From: Bin127 sp965221625
GTDB taxonomy: Bacteria > Chloroflexota > Dehalococcoidia > Lucifugimonadales > Lucifugimonadaceae
Reading direction: 5' to 3'
Assembly (NCBI GenBank): GCA_965221625.1
Contig: OZ244903.1
Span: 2,108,001 to 2,172,000 of the forward strand
DNA length: 64,000 nucleotides
Shown here: positions 42,424 through 50,958 of the stretch, piece by piece
Numbering within the stretch: the first letter of the stretch is position 1
Layout of the letters: each line of letters begins with the position of its first letter
Translations under genes and position numbers: made by a program
Notes under the pieces: model-generated
Database searches by the model: none
Seen by the model: only the letters and a program-made list of their open reading frames with translations
What the model was told of the DNA's origin: nothing

Positions 42424-43302
42424 TCAGACCGTCGCCTTCAGAGCTGAGTTAAGGTTGCCCGAACGTAAACCTTCCGGATCTAACTCAACGCGCTGGTACC
42501 CTGCGGCAATGATCCCATGTATCGCTTGTTGTTCAATAGATGGTTCGCGATAGCGAGCCATCATCTTGAGCGGAATCTCAACCTTAGCCGTGTCTCCGTG
42601 GTGCCTCACTCTGCACTCTTCAAAACCAAGGCTCCTGAGATGCCTTTCAGCGTCCGAGATCATCTGAAGCGCACCAACAGTCACGGTTGTCCCGTAAGGG
42701 ATACGTGAGGACAGGCAAGGTTGGGCAGGTTTCTCCCAGTTCGGCAAACCAAGAGCACGGGCCAACCTTCGGATGTCGTCCTTGCCAAATTCCGCGTCAA
42801 CTAACGGCGATCGAACTGAATATTGCTTCGCAGCTTCCATCCCGGGTCTGTAGTCGCTCAAATCATCACGATTGGCACCGTTGACGATCGTGGTGATACC
42901 TTCTTGACTAGCTATCCGACTCAGGTGTTCGTAAAGTTCGTTCTTGCAGTAATAACACCGGGCACCATCGTTTCGAGCGTAGCGTTCATCCTGCAACTCC
43001 GCTGTCGCAATCGTCCTTAGATTCCAACCACGGTCTTGTGCAAGTGTGGAGGCCGCCTCAAGTTCGTATTGGGCCAGGCTCGGCGAATCCGCGGTCACGA
43101 TTAGGGCGCGTGCGGGGCCGATCTCGATGTGCGCGATTTCAGCGACCAATGTGGAATCGACGCCGCCAGAATACGCGACGATCACAGAACCGTAGGAACG
43201 GACAATCTCAAGAAGTCGTTCGTGCTTGCCGGTCAAGTCATCTGCCGTTTCAGTCGGGATCCGTGACGACCGGGCGTGAGGATGAAGAGCCAAACCCTTC
43301 AT
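42424..43302 (-). CDS. larE: LarE, ATP-dependent sacrificial sulfur transferase
   Basis: A 292-residue PP-loop ATPase. VIVAYSGGVDSTLVAEIA (near residue 40) is the pyrophosphatase loop, GARCYYCKNELYEHL and QPCLSSRIPYGTTV contain the cysteines of the family; the latter aligns with the sulfur-donating Cys region of characterised LarE. It adenylates the carboxylates of the pyridinium intermediate and donates sulfur. Some LarE use a 4Fe-4S cluster on three cysteines; three Cys in these motifs are present here, so that form is possible. It lies 31 bp after clpC on the same strand. Confidence 0.92.
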   Translation of the reverse strand: MKGLALHPHARSSRIPTETADDLTGKHERLLEIVRSYGSVIVAYSGGVDSTLVAEIAHIEIGPARALIVTADSPSLAQYELEAASTLAQDRGWNLRTIATAELQDERYARNDGARCYYCKNELYEHLSRIASQEGITTIVNGANRDDLSDYRPGMEAAKQYSVRSPLVDAEFGKDDIRRLARALGLPNWEKPAQPCLSSRIPYGTTVTVGALQMISDAERHLRSLGFEECRVRHHGDTAKVEIPLKMMARYREPSIEQQAIHGIIAAGYQRVELDPEGLRSGNLNSALKATV

Positions 43303-43333
43303 TCTCCGTACAGGAGCTCGAATACCCGGCGAA

Positions 43334-45898
43334 TCAAACCGCTGGCACTACGACTTCGTCCTCTGCCTCCCCAAAGTTCGACGCCTTGGTTAACTGCTTC
43401 CGCGTCTTCTTGTCATGGGTAATCTCAATGCGTCGTTCTTCGGAATCCCCACCGTCCGTGACGTCAACGGCGACCAAATCGCCTTCGACTAGCTCCTGAG
43501 TCAAGAACATCTCGGAAATAACGTCTTCGACCTCGTCTTGGATCTTCCGGCGGAGCGGACGCGCACCCATCTTGGGGTCGAAACCGACGTCAGCCAAATA
43601 CTCCTTGGCTCCATCCGTAATCGCGATCTGCATTTCGTGCTCTTGTGCGCGTTCGCGCACTTCGCCCATCATCAGATCAACGATATCGAGCACATCCTGC
43701 CGACTCAAGGCGTGGAACACGACGACGTTGTCGATACGGTTGAGGAATTCCGGTTTAAACCCGTTGCGGGGATTCTTCAGCTCCTCAAGCACTCGGTCCT
43801 TCATCCGAAGGTAGTCGTCCTCGGAGGTGCCGTCGGCATCGGTTCCGGAGACAAACCCGAGTTTCTTGCCAGACGAAATCAGGTTGGATCCCAAGTTTGA
43901 AGTCATCACGATGATCGTGTTCTTGAAATCGACCTTGCGTCCCTGCCCGTCGGTTAGGTGCCCATCTTCGAATACCTGCAAAAGCATGTTGAAGACGTCG
44001 GGGTGAGCTTTCTCGATCTCGTCGAGCAATATCACGCTGTAAGGATGCTTGCGAACTTCCTCCGTGAGTTGTCCGCCATCACCGTAGCCGACGTATCCTG
44101 GTGGCGAGCCAATTAGTCGCGAGACGGTGTGCTTTTCCATGAACTCCGACATGTCGATGCGGATCATCATCCGTTCGTCACCGAACAGGTACTCTGCGAG
44201 TTGCTTGACGAGGTACGTCTTGCCGACACCTGTCGGGCCGAGGAATAGGAAGGCACCGATGGGGCGCTTCGGGTCTTTGAATCCGGCACGCGCCCTTCGA
44301 ACCGCTTTGGATACGATCTCGATCGGCTCCTTTTGACCCAGAATGCGCCGTTGGAGCTCAGTCTCCATGCTTCGTAGACGCCCGACTTCCTCAATGTCGA
44401 GGCGAGTCACCGGGATGCTGGTCCACATTGAGACGACCTCGGTAACGTCCTCTGCGGTCACTTCCTCTTTGTAACGGCTTCCATCGGTATCTTCGCGTTC
44501 GGTTTCGATTTTCGAGATAACCGACTTTTGCTCCGTCTCGCGATCGAACAGGACCGACGCATTGTCATAATCTTGGCGAGTCACTGCGTCATTCTTTTCG
44601 CGCAGAATCGCATTCAGCTCTCGGCGTGCGTCCCTAAGTTCCTGCGGCGGCATGGTGTTGTTGACTCGCACACGCGAAACTGCTTCGTCGATTAAGTCGA
44701 TTGCCTTGTCAGGGAGATGTCGGTCGACGATGTAGCGATCGGCGAGTTGTGCCGCAGTCCTAATCGCTTCATCGGTAATCGTAAGACCGTGGTGCTCCTC
44801 GTACTGCTTCTTGATGCCTTGCAGTATTTGGATCGTGTCCTCAACATCGGGAGGGTCGACGTTCACCTTACGGAAGCGGCGTTCCAACGCTGCATCACGT
44901 TCGATGTGTTTCCTATAGTCGTCGTGCGTGGTCGCTCCTACGACTTGCAGTTCGCCGCGCACCAATGCCGGTTTAAGAATGTTCGCCGCATCAACGGCCC
45001 CTTCTGCGGCACCCGCACCAACCAGCGTGTGGATCTCTTCAATAAAGAGGATGCAGTCTTGATTCGTTTTGAGCTCAGCGATGATCTTCGTCAAGCGCTC
45101 TTCGAACTCGCCGCGGTATTTCGTACCGGCGATTAGCGTGCCCATGTCGAGTGCGACCACTCGTCGGTTCTTGAGATCGTCCGGCACCACCTCATCAACA
45201 ATCGATGTTGCTAGCTTATCGACGATTGCCGTCTTACCAACCCCTGGATCGCCGACAAGGACCGGATTGTTCTTCGTGCGCCGACTGAGCACCTGAATGA
45301 TGCGTTCAAGCTCAATGTCGCGGCCGATCACCGGGTCTAGTTTTCCGTCACGCGCAAGTTCGGTGACGTCAACTCCCATGCTATCGAGCATCGGGGTCCG
45401 CTTCTTCGCTGCGTCGTCGCCGGATCGGCGGCGCGGATTGCGTCCGCCCGTCTCATGGATGCGAGTCTGCTCGCGCACGCGTTCCAGCGTCACACGATTG
45501 TTCGCCAGCAATTCGGCAGCCTTGCCTTCGCCATCCCGCAGTAGTCCAATCAACAGGTGCTCGGTGCCTACCAATTTGACCGCGTTGAGACGCGCTTCGT
45601 CAACGGCGAGACGGATTGCCTTCTTTGCACGCGGACCCAAACTGGGGGCTTGTTTCACGGTAGTTGCGTTCTTGTTGATCAAGAACTCCAACTCCGCGCG
45701 CATTCCGCGCACGTCAACCTTCAGACTCTTGAATACCGACGCGACGAGTCCCTCGTCCTCATCAATAAGCGCGAGCAAGAGGTGCTCTGCCGTGATGTGC
45801 CGTTGTTTGTATCTACGCGCCTGCTCCTGGGCGGTCTCAAACACCCGGCGCGCGTGCACAGAGAACATGTCCAATCCTCGATCACCGCTGTCGGGCAT
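43334..45898 (-). CDS. clpC: ClpC-type ATP-dependent unfoldase
   Basis: An 854-residue Clp/Hsp100. The double Clp N repeat covers about residues 10-150 (AEHLLLALIDEDEG, TEHLLIGLLRDGEG). AAA1 has GDPGVGKT near 215 and LFIEEIHTL. The middle part contains a UVR-like segment (LRDARRELNAILREKNDAV). AAA2 has GPTGVGKT near 552, ILLDEIEKAHPDVFN and a ClpP-contact loop region, and a D2-small domain ends near 810. It unfolds proteins for ClpP with adaptors. No ctsR, mcsA or mcsB lies beside it, and no CIRCE-type repeat is seen in the 68 bp upstream. Confidence 0.96.
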   Translation of the reverse strand: MPDSGDRGLDMFSVHARRVFETAQEQARRYKQRHITAEHLLLALIDEDEGLVASVFKSLKVDVRGMRAELEFLINKNATTVKQAPSLGPRAKKAIRLAVDEARLNAVKLVGTEHLLIGLLRDGEGKAAELLANNRVTLERVREQTRIHETGGRNPRRRSGDDAAKKRTPMLDSMGVDVTELARDGKLDPVIGRDIELERIIQVLSRRTKNNPVLVGDPGVGKTAIVDKLATSIVDEVVPDDLKNRRVVALDMGTLIAGTKYRGEFEERLTKIIAELKTNQDCILFIEEIHTLVGAGAAEGAVDAANILKPALVRGELQVVGATTHDDYRKHIERDAALERRFRKVNVDPPDVEDTIQILQGIKKQYEEHHGLTITDEAIRTAAQLADRYIVDRHLPDKAIDLIDEAVSRVRVNNTMPPQELRDARRELNAILREKNDAVTRQDYDNASVLFDRETEQKSVISKIETEREDTDGSRYKEEVTAEDVTEVVSMWTSIPVTRLDIEEVGRLRSMETELQRRILGQKEPIEIVSKAVRRARAGFKDPKRPIGAFLFLGPTGVGKTYLVKQLAEYLFGDERMMIRIDMSEFMEKHTVSRLIGSPPGYVGYGDGGQLTEEVRKHPYSVILLDEIEKAHPDVFNMLLQVFEDGHLTDGQGRKVDFKNTIIVMTSNLGSNLISSGKKLGFVSGTDADGTSEDDYLRMKDRVLEELKNPRNGFKPEFLNRIDNVVVFHALSRQDVLDIVDLMMGEVRERAQEHEMQIAITDGAKEYLADVGFDPKMGARPLRRKIQDEVEDVISEMFLTQELVEGDLVAVDVTDGGDSEERRIEITHDKKTRKQLTKASNFGEAEDEVVVPAV

Positions 45899-45966
45899 TG
45901 TGACTCGCTCCCTTCAGACGGAACACGGGTGAGTTTCGCACCCGGACACGTCCCTTTGTTCGTTCT

Positions 45967-47283
45967 TCAGTCTTCAAAAAGATCCTCGAACCCGGCGTCA
46001 TCGAGATCGAGACCGGAGTCTTGCGTTCCACCATCTTCTGATGCACCGTCTTGATTTTCTTCAACCTGCTTCAGGCTAAGACCCAATCGACGCCGTTCAG
46101 GTTCGATTCTTATCACACGGAAGTTTCGCACGTCACCTTCTGAAACAACCTCGGCCGGGCTCTTGATGTGGCGATGCGTAAGCTCCGAAATGTGGACCAG
46201 ACCTTCGATGCCTTCGCCTACACGGGCGAATGCGCCGAAATGCGCCAACTTCGTAACTCTGCCTTCAACAACCTGACCAACTGTGAGCTGGTTCTCGATG
46301 TTCTCCCAAGGTTCGGGCAACAGCTTCTTGATGCTCAGCCCAATCTTCAACTCTTCGCGATTTACGCCCAAAACCAAGACGTCGATCTCTTCCCCGATGG
46401 AAACGATGTCCTCCGGCTTCGACACGGAAGCCCACGAGAGTTCGGAGATGTGCACCAAACCATCTGCACCGCCGAGATCGACGAATGCACCGAATTGAGC
46501 AAGCCCAGAGACGCGCCCCCTGCGGATGTCGCCTTCTTCCAGCTCTTGAACGAGGCGCATCTTCCGCATTTGGCTAATCGCTTCGAGAGCAGCCCTTTGG
46601 GAGAATATCGCTCGGTTTCGCCGTCTATTAATTTCGAGAATCTTGCAGTCGATCTCTAAACCGATGAAACCTGGTTTGGGGGGCGCGCCGTCCGGCGAGT
46701 AGAGATCACGCGCCGAGCCGACCAGTTGTGAGAGCGGGACGAACCCAGGAACGCCTTTGACTTGTACGACGGCACCGCCGCGGTTTGATGCAGTGATGCG
46801 GCCGCGTACCGTTTCGTCGGCATCCATCGCTTTCTCGAGATCGCGCCAACCGTGTTCACCGCGGGCACGGTCTATTGATAGCAGTGGGTAACCTTCAGGA
46901 CCTTCCGGTCGCGACACGTAAAGAATGACAGCGTCGCCGACGCCCGGAAGTGCGTCTTGGCCTTCTTCTTCGATTAAGGAGCGAGTCTCTCGGATGGGTA
47001 CCCAGCCTTCAGACTTCTGATGAATGTCGACAAGCAATCCATCGGGCGATAGGTCAAGAACCGTTCCGTCAATTATGTCGCCGCGGCGTAGTCCCGCCTT
47101 AGGCAGGTACTTGAAGACCGGATCAAGGTCCTCGGCGTCCGTAAAATCTTCGATGTCGTCGCCATCGTCTTGCGACGCCTCATCGATCTCCGGCGTGTCA
47201 GATTTGGTCTCGTTTACCGGTTCGGTCGCAATCTCGGCGGCATCCTCGGTGGCCGCCGGCACTTCGATGTCTGTCGTTGTCAA
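45967..47283 (-). CDS. rpsA: 30S ribosomal protein S1
   Basis: A 438-residue protein with an acidic N-terminal extension (about 50 residues) and four S1 RNA-binding domains: RRGDIIDGTVLDLSPDGLLVDI, VRGRITASNRGGAVVQVKGV, RRGRVSGLAQFGAFVDLGGADG and VEGRVTKLAHFGAFARVGEGIEG. The last two carry the canonical G-A-F-V-x-hydrophobic and GLVHISELS/T motifs. Four-domain S1 is typical of Gram-positives and Chloroflexota, in contrast to six in E. coli. The acidic C-terminus (DDAGFEDLFED) is unusual but in keeping with high E/D content. It helps mRNA bind the 30S subunit. Confidence 0.93.
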   Translation of the reverse strand: MTTTDIEVPAATEDAAEIATEPVNETKSDTPEIDEASQDDGDDIEDFTDAEDLDPVFKYLPKAGLRRGDIIDGTVLDLSPDGLLVDIHQKSEGWVPIRETRSLIEEEGQDALPGVGDAVILYVSRPEGPEGYPLLSIDRARGEHGWRDLEKAMDADETVRGRITASNRGGAVVQVKGVPGFVPLSQLVGSARDLYSPDGAPPKPGFIGLEIDCKILEINRRRNRAIFSQRAALEAISQMRKMRLVQELEEGDIRRGRVSGLAQFGAFVDLGGADGLVHISELSWASVSKPEDIVSIGEEIDVLVLGVNREELKIGLSIKKLLPEPWENIENQLTVGQVVEGRVTKLAHFGAFARVGEGIEGLVHISELTHRHIKSPAEVVSEGDVRNFRVIRIEPERRRLGLSLKQVEENQDGASEDGGTQDSGLDLDDAGFEDLFED

Positions 47284-47591
47284 TTAGGAGTCCTTGGAGA
47301 ACGTGTCAGTCAGCCCAAGTGGGCTACACGCCCTAATTATAAGCCTGAGCAATTCGCTTTCCGCTATGCTCAACGCGTCGATTCACCTATGCATCGTACA
47401 CCTTGCACATCCACATTTCTAGCAGATTTCGGGCATAGTGATGGGATTGCGCGGACGCGGAATGCACGCATCCCGCGAGTCCGAAATTACGCGTCGGCAA
47501 GGTGCGATATTCTAGACCTCAGGAGACGCATAGCACTCAAGGCACCTGCGTAACGTCAACGCAAGGTGCAAACCTTCGGAGAAGCAGACAC
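47284..47591. other. Divergent intergenic region between rpsA and the SDR-thi genes
   Basis: No gene is visible. A TATAAT element (47336-47341 on the minus strand) probably belongs to the rpsA promoter. An imperfect palindrome (47453-47482, CGGACGCGGAATGC against GCATCCCGCGAGTCCG with two mismatches) may be an operator or RNA stem. I looked for a TPP riboswitch before the thi genes and found none of its conserved blocks. Confidence 0.55.
47336..47341 (-). promoter_or_regulatory. Likely -10 element of the rpsA promoter
   Basis: Minus-strand TATAAT lies about 53 bp before the rpsA ATG. No clear -35 hexamer is seen at 16-18 bp, so activity may depend on an extended -10 or another factor. Confidence 0.4.
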
Positions 47592-48368
47592 ATGGATTTG
47601 GGTATCGCTGGCAAGAACGCATTGATCACCGGGGGAAGCCGCGGTTTGGGAAGACAGTCAGCTCTCGCGTTGGCTAACGAAGGCGTCAATCTCGCGATAT
47701 GTGCGCGCGGGCAAGAGCGCATCGACCAAACGGTTGACGAGCTCACGGCGATCGGTGTGTCTGCCGTCGGCTACGCCCTCGACATGGGAGATCCGGAAGC
47801 ACCGGGCGAGGCCGTGCAACGAATGCAGTCCGATTTAGGCAGCCCCGACATCGTTGTCAACAACGTAGGTGGGAGCATGGGCACCAGCGACGTTGTCAAC
47901 TCTTCGCTGGAAGACTTCGAGATGGTAATCGACCTGAATCTCTGGTCAGCGATTCGGCTCATCAAGTTGACTTTGCCAGGCATGCAGGAACGTGGATGGG
48001 GTCGCATCATCAACATCTCCAGCATCTACGGTCGTGAAGCCGGTGGTACCGCCCCCTATATGGTCGCCAAAGCGGCGATGATTGCCCTTTCAAAGCATGC
48101 AGGGCTTTCCAGCGCGCCTACCGGAGTAACCGTCAACTCAGTTGCTCCGGGCTCCATACTTTTCCCAGGTGGGACGTGGGAACGATTTCAAGAAAGCAAC
48201 AACGAAGAAGTGGTAGATCAGTTCATCGCCCGCAACCTGCCGATGGGCAAGTTCGGTTGGCCTGAGCCGATCGGTGCTACCGTGGCGTTCCTAGCGTCCA
48301 AACACGCCGATCTGATTACCGGAGCATGCATAAACGTCGACGGTGGCCAGTCGCACAACCTTTTCTAA
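47592..48368 (+). CDS. SDR family oxidoreductase
   Basis: A 258-residue classical short-chain dehydrogenase. NALITGGSRGLGRQSALALA is the T-G-x-x-x-G-x-G cofactor motif, NNVGG the structural N-N-A-G equivalent, and NISSIYG plus YMVAKAAM the Ser and Tyr-x-x-x-Lys catalytic residues. It is similar to 3-oxoacyl-ACP reductase-like SDRs, but the substrate is unknown. The frame opens at 47502, but ATG 47592 preceded by GGAG is the natural start. It precedes thiG by 41 bp and may be co-transcribed with thiamine genes. Confidence 0.87.
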   Translation: MDLGIAGKNALITGGSRGLGRQSALALANEGVNLAICARGQERIDQTVDELTAIGVSAVGYALDMGDPEAPGEAVQRMQSDLGSPDIVVNNVGGSMGTSDVVNSSLEDFEMVIDLNLWSAIRLIKLTLPGMQERGWGRIINISSIYGREAGGTAPYMVAKAAMIALSKHAGLSSAPTGVTVNSVAPGSILFPGGTWERFQESNNEEVVDQFIARNLPMGKFGWPEPIGATVAFLASKHADLITGACINVDGGQSHNLF

Positions 48369-48409
48369 CTACCAAATGGTACCGCTTCGACTTCTCGCAC
48401 GACCTCGCA

Positions 48410-49186
48410 ATGAATGACGAACTAACAATCGCCGGCAAGGCGTTCACTTCCCGACTAATGACCGGGACGGGCAAGCACCGTTCTGCTGCAGAGTTAAAAG
48501 CGTCGGTACTCGCGTCGGGCACTCAGATCATCACCGTCGCCATCGGTCGGCTGAACCTTGACGACCCAGAAGAAGAGTCGCTGCTTGAAGTCCTGGATTG
48601 GACCAAGTATCAGATATTACCGAATACTGCCGGTGCGCGCACGGCGGAGCAAGCTGTTGGCATCGCTCGACTGGCGCGCGAGGTTACGGGATCGGATTGG
48701 GTGAAACTCGAAGTCATCCCTGAACCTACCCATCTGTTACCCGACCCGGTCGGAACCTACGAAGCGGCCAAGATGCTTCTAAACGAAGATTTCACGGTAC
48801 TCCCTTACATTCACGCCGATCCGGTCCTGGCCAAGAAACTCGAAGACCTCGGTTGTGCTACCGTAATGCCTCTCGGTTCACCGATCGGATCGGGTCGAGG
48901 CGTTCACACAGCCGAAGAAATCTCCATGATCATCGATCAGTCGAGCCTCCCGGTGGTTGTTGATGCCGGATTGGGTGTGCCTTCCGACGCTTCAAAGGTT
49001 ATCGAGATGGGTGCCGATGCCGTGCTCGTAAATACCGCCATCGCACAAGCGGAGAATCCAAAACTTATGGGTGAGGCATTCAAACTCGGAGTCGAGGCCG
49101 GACGGAAAGCCTATCTCGCCGGCAGAATCCCGATGTCGGAGGCGCAACCCAGCAGTCCCCAGGAATCGCTGGCAGTCACCGCATAG
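48410..49186 (+). CDS. thiG: Thiazole synthase ThiG
   Basis: A 258-residue (beta/alpha)8 protein. AFTSRLMTGTGKH, ILPNTAGARTAEQAVGIARLA, DWVKLEVIPEP (with the Schiff-base Lys), VMPLGSPIGSGRG and VVVDAGLGVPSDA are all diagnostic. ThiG forms the thiazole phosphate of thiamine from DXP, dehydroglycine and the ThiS thiocarboxylate. The frame starts at 48326 overlapping the SDR gene, but ATG 48410 gives the proper length. No thiS is found beside it; it must be elsewhere or be replaced. Followed by thiE after 28 bp. Confidence 0.96.
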   Translation: MNDELTIAGKAFTSRLMTGTGKHRSAAELKASVLASGTQIITVAIGRLNLDDPEEESLLEVLDWTKYQILPNTAGARTAEQAVGIARLAREVTGSDWVKLEVIPEPTHLLPDPVGTYEAAKMLLNEDFTVLPYIHADPVLAKKLEDLGCATVMPLGSPIGSGRGVHTAEEISMIIDQSSLPVVVDAGLGVPSDASKVIEMGADAVLVNTAIAQAENPKLMGEAFKLGVEAGRKAYLAGRIPMSEAQPSSPQESLAVTA

Positions 49187-49214
49187 ACGACGCATCACTC
49201 GCGTCACTCTCAAA

Positions 49215-49868
49215 TTGACGCGCATACCAATCCCCACGCTCTGCCTCGTGACCGATCTCGGAGTAGTCGACGGCCAGATCGACGAGCTAATCTCCCGAGT
49301 TTCGATCGCAACCGATTGCGGAGTGAACATGGTTCAGATCCGGGCTCCTGAACTGAACGGTGCTCAGTTCGACCGATTGGTGGCAACAGCAACCGATGCT
49401 TTGACGTCAAGGACGATGCTGGCAATAAACCCGTCCACTAGGGCAATCAAACGCTACGAAGGCATTGACGGCATTCAACTAAGCGAGCACACAACCGCGA
49501 CCACGGGAGACATTCGGGCACTTTACGGAGATCGAGTTGCAGTTGGACGATCAGTTCACGACGTGACAAGTGCGCGACGATGTGTGGAAGCTGGAGTTGA
49601 CTTCTTGGTCTTGGGAACGATCTATCCGAGTGATTCTCATCCCGGACAGCCGACACACGGGGTCGAAATCATCGAACGTGTCAGTGATTTCACCAAGGTG
49701 CCAGTGATCGGTATCGGAGGAATTAACCATCGAAACGCGGGCGAAGTCATAGGACGCGGGGCTAGTGGAATTGCTGTCATCCGTTCGATCCTCGGTACCC
49801 CAGACGCCGCTCACGCAACGCGCCAGCTTCGGGCGATCATCGACGACGCATACGCCGCTCAATGCTGA
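49215..49868 (+). CDS. thiE: Thiamine phosphate synthase ThiE/TenI-like
   Basis: A 217-residue (beta/alpha)8 protein. TLCLVTDLGVVDGQ, GVNMVQIRAPELNGAQ, GIQLSEHTT, AVGRSVHDVTSARRCVEAGVDFLVLGTIYPSDSHPG and VPVIGIGGINHRNAGEVIGRGASGIAVI are the usual ThiE/TenI steps, including the pyrophosphate-binding Arg/Ser and G-G-I. It joins HMP-PP and thiazole phosphate. The upstream part of the frame (to 49071) overlaps thiG; TTG 49215 is the most natural start. Alternatively it is TenI, the thiazole tautomerase, which is very similar and sits next to thiG in Bacillus. Its stop overlaps the converging PurN-like gene by 10 bp. Confidence 0.85.
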   Translation: MTRIPIPTLCLVTDLGVVDGQIDELISRVSIATDCGVNMVQIRAPELNGAQFDRLVATATDALTSRTMLAINPSTRAIKRYEGIDGIQLSEHTTATTGDIRALYGDRVAVGRSVHDVTSARRCVEAGVDFLVLGTIYPSDSHPGQPTHGVEIIERVSDFTKVPVIGIGGINHRNAGEVIGRGASGIAVIRSILGTPDAAHATRQLRAIIDDAYAAQC

Positions 49869-50689
49869 TGATCGGTTAACGCAAGTGCGACGCGTTCGCT
49901 GAGATCCATTGGCGGGCGGTCAGGCTCCCGCAAGAAGTCTTCGACAACCAACTCACCGTCCGAAATCGCCTTCAACGTCTCGACCGCGAAATGTCTCTCG
50001 CGCCGGACACCTTCGGCGCGGATCGCCTGAAACAAAGGTTGCGACTCATCGCCCCGATCTCGAAGTACCCGGACATCTGATGCCGCAACTTCACTCCACA
50101 GTTCTGCGAACTCCTCGTCTCGAAGCGAAAAACTGCATGTCGCGATGGCGGGACCGCGATCGAGGTCTGGAGTCGCGATGTGGATCATGGATCCGGCGAC
50201 GGATGCGTCCGTTTCTATTGAATCCCAAACCGCGTCTTGCCAGCGTCCAATCGTGCCCCCGGGTAACGCCGGATGTTGGTTTAGCATCAGCATGTTGCGG
50301 CACAGCAACGGAGCGAACAGCATGTACCCGGCCATCACGGAGAAGTCTTGTTTGTAGTCGCTCAATTTCGACCAAACTTCAGCGTCGAATTCCTCTCGAA
50401 CGTCGGACCACGGCACGCCCCCGCGCTCGCGGCGAATTCGAGCTGATGAGTGCGTCACCAGTGGGATGCCGTGGCCGTCAACGAGATCCAGAAAACTGTC
50501 AGTGGGACGAGTCTGTCCGCGTTCTCGATTGACGAATACGAACGCAAATTCCACGTTTATCTTGCCGGACTCAATCGCATCCAGCACCGCCTTGAACATG
50601 CCCCTCGAGCCTGGTCCGTTGGCGGTCGTCAACCATCCGATGCGCAACCTACGATTGGATTCATGCTTCGCGTTCATCCTTGCGTTCAA
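49859..50689 (-). CDS. Formyltransferase, PurN-like
   Basis: A 276-residue formyltransferase-fold protein. The N-terminus LRIGWLTTANGPGSRGMFKAVLDAI resembles the GAR-transformylase nucleotide site. MAGYMLFAP, LNQHPALPGG (catalytic Asn and His) and IATPDLDRGPAIA (with the third catalytic Asp) follow the N-H-D triad. It differs from true PurN in having a longer C-terminus and lacking the usual H-P-S-L-L-P spacing, so another formyl- or carbamoyl-transferring reaction is possible. The start overlaps the xseB stop by 4 nt, tying it to the exonuclease VII operon. Confidence 0.75.
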   Translation of the reverse strand: MNARMNAKHESNRRLRIGWLTTANGPGSRGMFKAVLDAIESGKINVEFAFVFVNRERGQTRPTDSFLDLVDGHGIPLVTHSSARIRRERGGVPWSDVREEFDAEVWSKLSDYKQDFSVMAGYMLFAPLLCRNMLMLNQHPALPGGTIGRWQDAVWDSIETDASVAGSMIHIATPDLDRGPAIATCSFSLRDEEFAELWSEVAASDVRVLRDRGDESQPLFQAIRAEGVRRERHFAVETLKAISDGELVVEDFLREPDRPPMDLSERVALALTDHQH

Positions 50690-50958
50690 TCATCTGACAG
50701 CATGTTCATCTGCGTGGTGTGCCCTTCTTGCAGCCGTTTTATCTTCAGCTCTGCGTTGCCCAATATCTCGTTGCAAATTTTCGCCAACCGCATCCCCTCC
50801 TCGAAAAGTGCTGTCGACTGGTTAAGCGTCATCTGGCCGCTTTCGAGTCCTCTGACGACATCTTCGAGTCGTGTGAACGCGTCTTCGAACGACTCCGGCT
50901 CTGGCATGGGATCCGATTGCGGTTTATGGGTTGCAGACATTGGTTTCCTCGCTCTCAA
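50686..50958 (-). CDS. xseB: Exodeoxyribonuclease VII small subunit
   Basis: A 90-residue protein. SFEDAFTRLEDVVRGLESGQMTLNQSTALFEEGMRLAKICNE is the full XseB helical hairpin. It starts 4 nt inside the xseA stop and ends 4 nt inside the next start, so all three are translationally coupled. The small subunit binds XseA in several copies. Confidence 0.96.
   Translation of the reverse strand: MRARKPMSATHKPQSDPMPEPESFEDAFTRLEDVVRGLESGQMTLNQSTALFEEGMRLAKICNEILGNAELKIKRLQEGHTTQMNMLSDD

Noticed and set aside
45899..45966. CIRCE or CtsR operator upstream of clpC
   Set aside because: The 68-bp gap contains no TTAGCACTC-N9-GAGTGCTAA-like repeat and no direct heptads.
47284..47591. TPP riboswitch before the thi genes
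   Set aside because: The CTGAGA and ACCTGATC-type blocks are missing in order and spacing; only isolated CTGAGC is present.
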